From Podochytrium sp. JEL0797 (taxonomy: Eukaryota > Chytridiomycota > Chytridiomycetes > Chytridiales > Chytriomycetaceae): a stretch of DNA of 52,891 nt. The stretch lies in contig JADGJG010000067.1 of NCBI GenBank assembly GCA_027596195.1, positions 1-52,891 on the forward strand. Direction: 5' to 3'. Position numbers and translations under genes: made by a program. A model generated the notes under the pieces. It saw only the letters and a program-made list of their open reading frames with translations, was not told where the DNA came from and did no database searches. How positions within the stretch are numbered: the first letter of the stretch is position 1; each line of letters begins with the position of its first letter. This document shows, piece after piece, positions 14,301 through 24,630 of the stretch.

Positions 14301-16467
14301 CCAAACAAACAAAAACGGGTCAGAACACACACAGACACACACACGCAAAACACGCAAAACACGCAAACCTCAATGTTTCGCGCGACGTGACCCCAGCTCC
14401 AAGCAACACATTCTCATTCAACAAGACATCAAAATGCTTGACAAACGCGCTCTTGAACTCCGTGTACCAAATGTGACGAATGGCCACAAGCAATTCCTAT
14501 TCACCAAACACAAGACCATCAGCACACGCGTTACACCTTCACCCCCCACACCCCCAGGCCCAAAAAAAATTCTCCAAACCTTTCGCGTAACCGACGCCTC
14601 CGGCGGACAATCCTTCAACAACCCCACAATCGCCTCCGCAATCTCGTCCTGATGCGGCTTCAACGTGGCCACAAAGCTCCTCAAAATATACGCAATAAAA
14701 CTCGCCGTTTTGACTTGAAGCGCCTTGAACTCAGAGTACGCGACGCGGTTTTTGATTTCGGGGGATACGCCGAAAAAGATGGTTCCGTTGGCGGCCGCGG
14801 ATTCGTGCGCGAGGCGTTGGGCTCGGGGTTGGAGCAGGAGAGTCTGTGTGTGTGTGAGTGTATAGAAAGAATAGTTTGGTTTTCGATGGGAGTTGTACGA
14901 TGGGTGTGTGGGGAACATGTCGACGATTCGCTCGGCTTTTTTTTCCCGCGCCGGCGCTGCGCTACTCGATCATCCGTTGGTTTTGTTTCTCGCGCAATGC
15001 AACCTCCCAACGTCACACCATCCACCTCCCTCCAACCCTCCGCCCCCCCAAAACAAAAAAACAAAAGAAAACACCAACCTCCATAATCAACGGCACAAAC
15101 AGCGGAACATTCGAATTCACAAAATTGCGGTGCACCTGGAGCAACAACGCAATGATAATCGGACACTCCGTGAGGACCTTGAAACTCGTCATGCTGGGCC
15201 CGAGGGCACGGTTCGCGTCTTCAGTGGAAGCACCGCCACCGGGGGCCGAATGCTCGGGTGGGATGGGCGAGGTGGGCTGTGTGGGGGTGTAAATTGGGGG
15301 GGGGGGGGGGCGGGTTTTAGAAACGGGTGAATTCGTGACATACACGCGCGCATTCTTGTCGTGAATCCCCAAAGCGCGCATTCACGTTGCTCGCTTCGCT
15401 CGCCTCTTTCATTTTTTGGTACGCGCCCAGCGTGAACTTGCTCTCTTCGCTCCATGCGCATTGGTGAATTCGGCGCTGTTTTTCTCGTCGTGGGTGCACC
15501 CGACGCGCACCAATCAGGCTGCTCGCTTCGCTCTGTTTCGCTTCCATACGCGCTTCACGCGTAATCTACTCGCTTCGCTCCATGCGCCAAGCAGAAACAC
15601 CCAACACTGCCTTCACGCAAACGCGCGCCTGGCTTCCACTGGCAAAAAAAAACTCCCAAAAAAAAAGAATGCTCACATCATCAAACGCATCCTCCACAGC
15701 CTTCTTCATGCCTCGATACATGTCCAACACAACATCAAAGAAAGCCTGCACATGGCCCTCCAGCTCGGCTTTATAAATCTTGTGCAGCTCAACAACCACT
15801 TTGAGCGCGATAACGGCGTTTTCTTCGTTATCAGATTTGAGGACAGACATGAGAACGGTCATGAGTTCGGTCGCGTAGTTGCGGAGGGCTTCGGTGAGGG
15901 GAAGGCGGTGGATGATTTCAATGACCGAGTTGCGGAGTTTCTGGAGCGAATAGAGGGTGGGGAGGAATACGGAACGGGTTAGATATTCGCAAATGGGAGA
16001 ATGCAACAGGGTTTACGTGTTGGGGAGCACCGCTCGTGTTTCCAGGCTCGACTTCGTTCAACACGCATCGGAAGGCAGGGACCAGGAAGGTCAGGAAGCG
16101 CGGGTATTCGATGGAATGGACAATGTCCATAGAGTCTCTGATTTCAGTCACACACTTGAGTTTGACGGCAACCTCTGCAGTGCCAAAAGGTGTGGTGTGA
16201 GCGGAGTGGGGTTCCAATACAGGGGGTGCATAGGGTACCGATCTCGGGGTTCTGCAGCAGTGCTGCGTATTCTGGATGGGTGTAGTGAAGGGTTAGTGCG
16301 GGTGTGGAGGGTAGGAGGGAGTGTATCAACTTACTCTCGCAGTCAGCGCTTGAAAGAGCCTTCAAATGGGTCGGATGAGGATGGTGAGGGGTTATTAGTG
16401 TTGTGCGAATGTGGTGGGGTCAGTATGGCGGTGATGCAGGCGGTCCAGGGGCTGTGCTTACCACCAT
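2391..16467 (-). CDS. TRA1: TRA1/TRRAP, SAGA and NuA4 scaffold pseudokinase
   Basis: This is the giant PIKK-family scaffold that recruits SAGA and NuA4 acetyltransferases to activators in the nucleus. The gene spans 14 kb with about 30 short introns. The proposed start ATG is at 16467, followed by tiny exons (25 nt, 33 nt) that splice in frame into [20 protein letters not shown]-type sequence follows, including [12 protein letters not shown] and [16 protein letters not shown] (about 12.6-12.95 kb), both near-identical to animal TRRAP. The FAT domain lies at about 4.7-10 kb. A linker rich in Ala and Pro at 4.6-4.95 kb is followed by [20 protein letters not shown], a conserved TRRAP segment. 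The PIKK domain occupies 2.6-3.9 kb and a FATC tail ends at 2391. The kinase core is degenerate: GHRHPSK replaces GDRHPSN and SDL replaces DFG, as expected for this pseudokinase. Exact exon borders were not all resolved. The identification is very secure. Confidence 0.96.
15371..15590. repeat. Short repeat cluster in a TRA1 intron
   Basis: The 400-nt intron at 15277-15676 is several times longer than its neighbours. It contains four copies of CTCGCTTCGCTC (one with a mismatch) at 15390, 15441, 15522 and 15569, each accompanied by CATGCGC or ACGCGC/TTCACG words. The intron also holds a run of about 14 G near 15300. It looks like a local minisatellite or the footprint of an inserted element. 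Confidence 0.7.
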
Positions 16468-16844
16468 GTCGATGTGCTTGGGTTCGATTCGATGTTTGAT
16501 TTTTTCGAGGAGGGGAATCGAAAAGGCGCACGCAAAAACAAAAATTGTTTGTCGCCTCGCTTCCCAATTCCTCCATACCAGGTCCGGTATAAAGGGCCAC
16601 TGCTGTGCGTATTGGCTTCTCTAAGCACGCTTTCTCTAATTGCACTTTCTCGAAGTATTCTATTCTTTTTAATGACCCTCCCGTTCACCTATTCCTAATC
16701 AACTTCAACTTCACAGCACGACATCAATTTTCCGAGGACCTCTCCATCCCATTTAAATGAGGAATTGAGATGGACAATTCGATCGCATACTTTGCTCACG
16801 GAAATTTTGACGATGTACCGAGCGAATCGCCATCACGACCCCCC

Positions 16845-17250
16845 TCACTCGCTGTTGATCATGATCAACTTGCCGAAGCCATCGATTTTCAAAAACGAGA
16901 TCCCCAGTTCCGTATTTCTCGCGGAATTTCTTGGGAATTTCTGGATGTCCAGAGCGAATCGCCCTCTCGATTACTCAAGACACAGCCGCAAAGTGCACGG
17001 CCTCCAAGGGACAGAATGCGACCACGTTTCGGCAGTTGGAGCTGTCTGAACTCCCGAAATATGGTCGCATTCTGTCCCTTGGAGGCAGGCAGTGCACTTT
17101 GCGGCCCATTCTTGGGGGGTGATTGAGATCCCGATTCGCTCGGGACACCCAGAAACTTCCGTAAGAAATGCGGAACTGGGTTTCGGCACCAAGGTCCAAA
17201 CTCTCGGCCAAAGTATCGTCTTCCATGAGTGGATGGTCCTTCTTGAAACG
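16845..17250. repeat. Imperfect inverted duplication, ~200-bp arms
   Basis: The left arm (about 16845-17040) and right arm (about 17045-17250) are diverged reverse complements meeting in a near-palindromic centre (TTTCGG...CCGAAA). Matching blocks include CCGCAAAGTGCAC, CCTCCAAGGGACAGAATGCG, the GAGCGAATCG word and CAGTTCCG.ATTTCT. Both arms encode related peptides when read towards the centre: DPQFRISRG on the plus strand and ETQFRISYG on the minus strand. The right arm is the 3' exon of the minus-strand gene beside it, so the left arm is an inverted copy of that exon. Confidence 0.8.
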
Positions 17251-18390
17251 TGCAAGCACAACAAACACCGCCTTGGCCTCGTGAGCATTGTCTTTGACAG
17301 CCTTGTTGGTATCCTCGTCACGCGCCGGTTTGACGGTAGCCTCTTGTCCACGCGAGTTGTAAGTGGGGAGAGTGGCTCATTGTAGCGCCAGTTGAACAAC
17401 AGCCGGAACCTTGGCACCAGATATCGGCGGCGAATACCCCGAGGAAACAAGACGCCAGTGAGAGCAGCTGAACTCATCCACGTGCTGATGAAACCAGCTG
17501 GATTTCTGCTGATATCCACATTCTTCGTGCTCCCTTACACCTGCCTTACACCCCTCTCTCTTTGTAGACCACTTCTCCATTGCCTTGATGGACTTTGAAG
17601 AGATTCCATCTCATTCTTAAAAGCGGTTGAGGTTGACGTATTTCGCGTTAATCGACGGCAAAACACGTACCTGGTTAACCTGCGCTCGATGCATTTGGCA
17701 CAACTGAATTCCTGGAACTGGATCGTTGTGGCAACCACCGTTTTTGCATTTGTTGCCGGCGATATGATTGGCACGAGCCTGTTTTTTTCAATTAGCTTTT
17801 AACTTGGTGATAAGAAGGTTGCGTACTTTGGCTGTGCGCGCTGCCGCTTCTTTCAAATGTCTTTCACATTGGGGTTTCCCTGGAACAACTGACACGCGGC
17901 ACTTTCTGCAAAGTTAGAGTTCTCTCTTCTTCTTATGAATATATTCAGATTCTACCAAAGCAGTGAAAATACCTTGGGCGACATTCGCTTGAGCGGCTTC
18001 TCAGGAACGGGCGGGTCTGATTCGCGTTTTCTCTCGTCCTTGTTCCTGCGGAGCAGAGTGAGCCCATCCCCCCGTCCAAAGCAGTGAAAATACCTTGCTC
18101 ACGGCTCGCTTGGGTTTCGTCGCGGGAACAGGTGCGTTCTCGCTTGTTCTTATTCTTGTGGAGCAGAGTAAGCGGTTGGATGGAGGGCATGCGACCGGTC
18201 GGGCAATAACCGATACTCTGTATCTGCGGGCCAAGTCGCCGTTCGTTTCACTGTAGCAGAGAGATTTGATGGCGGGGAAGACACGAGTGAAGAAGCGGAA
18301 AAAGTCTTTTGGATGGGCAATCGTGCAGAGGACTTCTTCAGGAAGTTGCGAGAAGGTCGCGAAATGCTTGGTTTCTTTCGATATTGACAA
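16975..18390 (-). CDS. Unknown Cys-rich protein, two C-x4-C-x10-C-x2-H modules
   Basis: I do not recognise a named family. A consistent splice chain can be read: 18057-17973 (ends SSECRPR), 17905-17827 (KCRVSVVPGKPQCERHLKEA), 17778-17671 (NKCKNGGCHNDPVPG, then QLCQMH), an exon starting NEMESLQSPSRQ, an exon with SSWFHQHVDEFSCSHW, and a 3' exon starting EATVKPARDEDTNKAVK and ending at 16975. Phases agree at every junction. The two modules have identical spacing, C-x4-C-x10-C-x2-H with a shared VPG, which resembles the small C2HC zinc modules of WRKY19-like proteins (inference). A likely 5' exon starts MSISKETKHFATFSQLPEEV at 18390; LPEEVL hints weakly at an F-box. Several introns have GTATT donors. 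The 3' exon runs into the inverted duplication, so its tail may not be ancestral. Confidence 0.5.
17943..18175. repeat. Tandem duplication of an internal exon, ~115-bp unit
   Basis: Two adjacent copies share CCAAAGCAGTGAAAATACCTTG at their left edge (17955 and about 18079) and GGAGCAGAGT at their right edge, so each copy contains an acceptor, an exon of about 70-85 nt and a GTATTTTC donor on the minus strand. The inner copy reads in the frame that supplies the first Cys of a zinc module. In that same frame the outer copy has a stop (TGA), so the copies cannot play the same role. Confidence 0.75.
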
Positions 18391-18772
18391 TAGAGGGATT
18401 CTTTTGTGAAGAGGTTGGAGAATACAATCAACATTTCAAGGGGGGGGTTAATGGGGGGAGGTATGTGTCGCTGACCTCTATCTCAATTTCCCTTCGCTAC
18501 TTCCATATTGGAAACTATTCCATTGCGCGGAATGCGACAGGGGGGCCAGAGCTGTTCCCTCCCCACGTCCGAGCTTGCTTCGCGGCGGCGCAAGGCTACC
18601 CGGGCTTCCCGGACGAAGGTGCGAGAGCTGTGAGCAGCGACAGGTAGTGATTCCATGGCGCGCTTGGGCATTGTTTGGTAGAATAATCACACCCAACGCG
18701 ATCCAACCCCCCTCGTCACATTTTCTTTCAACCAAGTGGAGCACAGTTTATTATTGGTGCATCTTCCCCCCC

Positions 18773-20347
18773 TCACATCCCCTCATTCGCCTCCCCAATC
18801 TGCGCAAACCCCCCCTCCAAATTCTCCTTCCACATAGTAACCTTATTATCCCCACAACTCACCGCCAAGATATTCCCCGCCGTGCTCCAACTCACTCTCC
18901 ACACCACATCCGCAAACGCATCTGCCTTCAAGGATTTACGCGTCCAAGCCGCAGTCGGGTTTTCCTGTGTCCAGATTTGCACCGTTTTGTCTTGCGAGCA
19001 GGACGCGAGGTAGGAGGTCGAGAGGCCGAGGGAGGGCGCCCAGGAGAGGTCACGGACCCAGTCGGTGTGGCCGGTGAGGGTGGATTCTTCTTTCCAGAGT
19101 CCGGTGGCGGGGTCTTCTCTGTTTTGATTCGATAGGGGGGAGGGTGAGCGGCGTGAGTATGGGTGGGACAAGTTTTCGATTTCGCCGAGTTTCTGCTCGT
19201 TTCAAATACCAAGCCAACTGATCTTCAGATTGAAGCCAGCCAGAAGGATTCACTCGCGGTGACTTTGAAATTCGACGGATCCGATATTCCTTCTTCCAGA
19301 CTCAAGCCCTCCCGTTCCTTCCCCACCAACCCCCTCACCTCCCTTCACCAAAAACAAACCCCCACTCACCTCCAAATCTTGATCAAATTATCACACCCAG
19401 CACTCGCCAACCGCTTCACAGGCACCGCATTTCCGGCACCCCCCGCAGCCGTCAAACTCCCCGGCACAACCGCCGGCGCCCACGTCACAGCATTCACGCC
19501 AATCGCATGGGCCGTGACAACCTGCGAGTCCCACGCGCCGTCTTCTTTGCATGTGATGATGCTGATTTTGCCGTCGGAGGATGCGCAGGCGAGGATGAGG
19601 CCGTATTCGTGTGGGGCGAAGGAGATGGAGTTGACTGTTTTTTGGAAGGGGGTGCGTGTCAGATACGTGGTTTACGACGATGGTGTGAAACGGGGGGAAA
19701 TGTGAAATTGTGTGCCGAATATTCGAGGAGCGGGGCCGATGGAGGAGCATTCGAGGTGTGCGCAGCGCACTGGGTCGGGAAACGAGCTCGCCTCCCCATA
19801 ACGCCCTTCCACTCTTCCTCGTAATCCAACAAATCCGCATTATCGTCTTCCCGCTCCGCAATTTTTCGATCAACAATAACACTCGGTCTCCCAACCCGCA
19901 TCGACCACGTCACACTCGCACACAAGTTTACCTGACGACGAATGCGCCTGGTGCTCCATCACCTTACTCCACACGCCATTGTACTCCCTCCAGATATACA
20001 CATTCGCATCGTACGAGCACGATGCGAGAACGGTGCCGAATTTGGGATGGGCCCAGGCGACTTGCCAGACGGGTCCCTGGTGTCTGTTCGCGCACGATCA
20101 GAAACACGATAAAATGAAGGAAGTCAGGTACCCCTTGAGCGTGTCCACAAGGCGGTGGTTGTCGTTGGCAACCTCAAAGATCTTGACGGTTGCGTCCGAG
20201 GAGCAGGTGGCCAGGCGGCGGCCGTAGTAGTCGAGCTGGGCATCGTGCTGGTTATCGAAAGGTGGTTAGGAGCTAATGAGTTGATGAGAAGGAAAGACAA
20301 GGTACCAGGATGTCTTCGTGATGCGTGTCGAACGAGAGCGCCGCCAT
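18773..20347 (-). CDS. SEC13: SEC13, COPII coat / nuclear pore beta-propeller
   Basis: SEC13 is the WD40 protein that pairs with SEC31 in the outer COPII coat and with NUP145C/NUP96 in the nuclear pore, and it also belongs to the SEA/GATOR complex. The start exon at 20347 reads [14 protein letters not shown], then splices to [18 protein letters not shown], the canonical first blade. Later exons give [31 protein letters not shown] and finally [48 protein letters not shown], ending at 18773. All are strongly conserved. There are about six exons with short introns. Identification is secure; the middle exon borders (19.2-19.9 kb) are approximate. Confidence 0.95.
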
Positions 20348-21439
20348 TTTGGAAAAGCTGTTGGGAAAAAAACATGAACTCGATGTCTTTTAACACCAAT
20401 CTCAGAGAGGACTCTTCTTATAGGAATCAAGGGAATACTAGCGCAAAATAATCAAGTCTGGGACGATTTACCAAAATAAGGAACCTTATTTAGCGATGGT
20501 TTCAAGCTGGAGGTATTAGTATTCGGTGCTGGAGCGTAGAATTTCAAGGAATTCGACAAGCCACTCAAATGTCGATTCCCACCGGGCACCACCTTCCCCT
20601 TCCTCATACCTTGAAAATTGCGACAAATGTCTCCGCATTGTGTATGGAAGAAGGGGAAAGGGCGCGACGCGCCTCATCAAAGCCAGAGCTTTGGATTCCT
20701 CAAACGTGCATTCTCTCGATCATATACGCGTAATGAGCTGCGACAAATGGTTAAATGCTTTGAAGGGCGATCCAGAAGCCAGAGAAGTGGTAAGGGAGGG
20801 GAGACGGTTGAGTGTCGCGCTGGCTGCGAAAACGTGGGGGTAGTCTCCCCCTTCTGAAGGGGTATTGTATTCAAGCAGGGAATCTTGTTGGCTGGCGCTC
20901 TTTCTCTTCTAGTGGTATTAAGGAAGACTTTGATGGTTGGCGTTTGTTCTGTGTTGGCGTTCCCCTTTTTTCCCAGCTTCACTTCCAGTCGAAAAGAGAG
21001 GTGCGCATTGAACACCAACCCATCCCCACCACCCGCCGCCATCGCAACCATCAGAGACCCTCATCCATACACTCGGAAGCCCCTGCGAGCGCATATCCTG
21101 CTGAACTGAAGTGCTCGGGTGCCGATGGTGACGAGATGCCTTGCTCAGACTCGTGCGTCATGGCATCTCGCTGGCCCTACACCCGAACCACAAACGAACG
21201 GGATTGAAGCCACTGCGAAATTACACACTGCGAATTGCGAAATCGGTCGTTGTTGAATGTGCATGGGGAAACTGTCAGAGTGCGACTCATGAAGTGGATC
21301 GAAGGATGCGAATCCCGCAGATCCACTCACCGTATCGAACCAGCAACCTCTGCAACCCACTCCCACACGCATTCGCTCTTGATCCTCTCGAATCCGTTGC
21401 TGAAAGTCGATACTGACTCTTCCGCCCCCCGTTTAGAAT
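20348..21439. other. Divergent intergenic region SEC13 / RPL20
   Basis: This holds the shared 5' region of the two divergent genes. A stop-free plus-strand stretch at 20526-20843 contains NCDKCLRIVYGRR and SCDKWLNALKG, related words from a short DNA repeat (GCGACAAATG at about 20618 and 20740), but it has no convincing gene structure. CGTTTAG just before the RPL20 ATG looks like the 3' splice site of a 5'-UTR intron; its donor was not identified. Confidence 0.5.
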
Positions 21440-22045
21440 ATGTCCCGTCTTCACGAGTACCAGGTCATTGGCCGCAAGCAGCCAACCGAGAAGGAGCCAG
21501 TCCCCAAGCTCTACCGTATGCGTCTTTTTGCCCCCAACGAGGTAACTATCGATTTATTCAAAAAATTTGAGCGAAACCCCTTCACGCGCGCTAAACACCT
21601 CTTCCTCTTCCCCCAAAAGGTCATTGCCAAGTCCAGATACTGGTACTTCCTCAAGAAGGTCGACAAGGTCAAGAAGGCCGCCGGTGAGATCGTTGCCATC
21701 AACGAGATCTTCGAGAAGCACCCCACTCAGGTCAAAAACTTTGGAATCTGGCTCCGTTACGACTCGCGTTCGGGAACCCACAACATGTACAAGGAGTACA
21801 GAGAGTTGACCCGCACGGACGCAGTTGCCGCTTGCTACCAGGACATGGCTTCCCGCCACCGTGCCCGTTTCACCAACATCCACATCATCAAGGTGGCCAC
21901 CGTCAAGACTGCTGATGTGCGTCGTCCTTACATCACGCAGGTTATCTCCAAAAACCTCAAGTTCCCGATTGCCCACAACCGTATGCGCCCCACCCACAAG
22001 CGTTACGCGCAGACCTTTGTGGCTCACCGCCCATCTACTTTGTAA
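21440..22045 (+). CDS. RPL20: 60S ribosomal protein L20 (eL20, L18a)
   Basis: Component of the cytosolic large ribosomal subunit. Exon 1 (21440-21541) encodes [20 protein letters not shown] through LFAPNE; exon 2 (21620-22045) starts [20 protein letters not shown] and ends FVAHRPSTL. The spliced protein is 175 aa, the normal family length. The 78-nt intron (GTAACT...AAAAG) has a length divisible by three and no stop in frame, so retention would insert 26 residues. Highly conserved throughout; identification is secure. Confidence 0.96.
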   Translation: MSRLHEYQVIGRKQPTEKEPVPKLYRMRLFAPNEVTIDLFKKFERNPFTRAKHLFLFPQKVIAKSRYWYFLKKVDKVKKAAGEIVAINEIFEKHPTQVKNFGIWLRYDSRSGTHNMYKEYRELTRTDAVAACYQDMASRHRARFTNIHIIKVATVKTADVRRPYITQVISKNLKFPIAHNRMRPTHKRYAQTFVAHRPSTL

Positions 22046-22460
22046 GAGACTTGAAGAAAAGTTTTGTTTCGGCATTCTTTTTTGTTTTTTATACGTGTTT
22101 GGGAGTTTGGGGAGACGTGTTGGGTTCGGGGGGTTGCGTGTTGAGCGTAGCTTTTGATTAGTTTATCGTGACTAAAGATGAATTCAATACATTTGGAAAA
22201 GTGAATGTGTTTTGTGTTTCGTGTTTTGTTCAAACGCGATGTAATCATCCCATCTCCAAAAACCATCTCAAAATGACTACGTATTCGATTTGACACGCCC
22301 TTTCCAGTAGCAAAACTGAACGCGTGGGTCGCACCAGGCGTCTTTCTCAACTCATGGGCGGAAGGAATCGACGAGAGAAAAAATCATCTTTTCTCCTCTT
22401 TTCTCCTTTCTATCACTTCTTTTAATTAAATATAGCAAAACGGACTTCCTTCTCCTTCTC
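22046..22460. other. Convergent intergenic region
   Basis: AT-rich 3' flank between RPL20 (+) and the longin-protein gene (-). I see no gene in it. Confidence 0.6.
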
Positions 22461-24345
22461 TCAAACTCCATATGACCCGACACTCTTCAGAATATCACTG
22501 GCAATGGAAGGAACTGATTCAGAACTGACTGCATCCGTCGAGAACCTATTTTTGGTTTTTCCAGTTGTTTCAGCATTTCTTTCGGAAGGAAGAATCTCAA
22601 AAGCAAAGAACTTACAGAATATAGAGCTTATGAACACCCTCGGATCTGAATTGTAATAGACCGAATCAGTTTTGACGCCCAATCCCACCCACCACAAAAA
22701 GAGCACGTCTAATCACCTCGCATAAAATCGATACTGATCCTTGGTCAGACTAAACTCACTCACCCCGGGCACCTTCAAAGTCGCACTCGCCGTGTAAAAA
22801 AAGGTCCAGAAACTGTTCAAGATTTCCTTTTGCTGAACATCTGGACCGGGACGGAGCTGCGGGAAAATCGCGTGGCCCGTTTGAATGTTGTGGTAGAGCA
22901 TGCAGAGGGTTTCGCGTTTTGCAAAGAGGCGGAGGAGGACGGGTGGTTCCTATATTTTTTTCAATGAGTCCGTGAGGCGCGGGGAGGGAAAGGAGAGAAA
23001 GTTCTCACTTCGATCGGAATTTCCAACCGCGACTGCACAAAACTGACGCGAAACTCGTCAATCTTGGCCGCGATGGAATCGTACGTCTTGTCGATAAATG
23101 TCATGACAGCCAAGACGTATGAATGGATGCGCACGAGGTAGAGGTTGTGCCAGGCGCCATTGCAGAAGACGGGGGTGTAGCGAACGGTGGACGCGTTGAG
23201 GGGGCGGGCTTTGTTGTATTGCAAGATCTTGGTGTGGACCCGACACAAAGCGAAATTTTAAGACATTCTTTCTTCTGATGGAGGAAGTTGGGAGGGAGAA
23301 ATTACCTTTCTCGTTTCAGGCAACTCGAACCGCGAATACAACGCCGACTCGCCCAAAATCAGCATGGTTCCATTCCCACACACACCGTCCTGGCTTTCGA
23401 GAAAGGAAATCAACCGATCCAAGCGTTCAATAATGTGCGGCTCCAAGTAAATCTAAAAATCGGAATCTCTGGTGTTAGTGGGGGGTGATCTAGTACATCT
23501 GGGCGCAACCCAAACCTGATTGATTCCGCCAACAATCATGCTCGGATCTTGAGTTATTTTTCCGAAGTACATGCTCACAATGTCCTATGGAAGAAAAATG
23601 GGAGTGGGGCGATAGCCTTCAGAAGGGCAGATCAATCAAACGGGATTGCATTGTTTAAATTCACCTGCGCGCCTTTCAAGTCAAAAAAATCTTCATCCCA
23701 ATGCTCGTGAGTTCCAAACAAAAACTAATGAAGCCGCACAAAAGGATGGGGTGGTTTAGAAAACGCGCGAAACTCAAACTTGTCATCACACCTCAAACAT
23801 TGCCCCCACGTCTCTCAACACGGCCTGAATCGCAGTACTCCCTGACTGTAAGTCGCTGTGGGCAACAAACATGAACTGTCCAAACGAGAGAAATCCGAGC
23901 TTCAGAGTTCGCCAGCGCAAGAAAATCAAATCAAAACCACTCACGTCGCCATACTCCTTATAAATAATCCTGCCTTTGCTCGAAATCACTTCCTTGACCT
24001 CTTCGCCGAGAAGTGTGTGGCTAAAGTTTGAAACTGACGACGAGAACCCGAGCACGAGACTGACGTTGCGAGTACATTGGTTTATCAGCATTGTTTGAAT
24101 TCGCCACGCTGCAACAGCATATTACCTCGGATCCAACGCGTTGCCGTGATCTGAAAGGAACAGGGAGTTTTAATATCACGAGGACATTTTTGACAGGTCC
24201 TCGCGCGTAAACAAAAACTCACAGTTTTTGGAGAAATAGATACGTCCACTCTTGTGAACGACAAAAAAGTCTATATGAAGCGAGTTAAGCTTGCTGTCGG
24301 TAGGGAGAAGTCGAGGGATCGGTGACTGTACTCACTGTGGATCAT
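22461..24345 (-). CDS. HPS1/Fuzzy-like longin-domain protein (BLOC-3 or CPLANE type)
   Basis: A many-exon gene whose parts match the trilongin family (HPS1, FUZ, MON1), GEF subunits or ciliary effectors for Rab GTPases. The first coding exon is only 10 nt (ATGATCCACA, 24345-24336) and joins NFFVVHKSGRIYFSKN, YHGNALDP and HTLLGEEVKEVISSKGRII. The segment VAHSDLQSGSTAIQAVLRDV followed by GAMFEVLFGT resembles the first longin domain of human HPS1 (LYVLKYLFEVHFG). Downstream, GAWHNLYLVRIHSYVLAVMT resembles HPS1 QGINLVLLTRS, and ETLCMLYHNIQTGHAIFPQL resembles the third-longin strand pair. The last part (22461-22700) is poorly resolved. I favour HPS1-like but cannot exclude FUZ or MON1. The gene is divergent from the methyltransferase fusion, start codons 285 bp apart. 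Confidence 0.5.
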
Positions 24346-24630
24346 GACGGGAATTTGACAGAAAAAAATTGTTTTTTTGTGTGATCCATCCAACCACAAA
24401 ATTACCGAATTTTTTATATATATATATGTTTGTTCGTTAAAAAAGAACTGGCTCTTTTCTCCTTTTTCAAATCCGAGAAGTTCTTTGTTCTGTTTTTTCA
24501 CGTCGCGCCACTTCCCCCATTGTTTCATTGTGCCTTGGCGAACTCTCTATTGTTTCCTATTCGCGAAATCGTTCGACCACCAATTCCCCAAAAAGAAGTC
24601 AGCAGAAGTCCCAAGCACTTTGCCTCGCAA
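24346..24630. promoter_or_regulatory. Bidirectional promoter region
   Basis: The only DNA between two divergent start codons. It contains an alternating TATATATATATA tract at about 24416-24427 that could serve as a TATA-like element for either gene. This is inferred from position and composition only. Confidence 0.4.

Noticed and set aside
20526..20857. Separate small gene between SEC13 and RPL20
   Set aside because: The open stretch contains a short repeated word, lacks conserved features, and lies where the RPL20 leader and promoter are expected.
21300..21365. Possible tRNA around CTGGTTCGATACGG on the minus strand upstream of RPL20
   Set aside because: The T-stem does not pair and no other arms are found.
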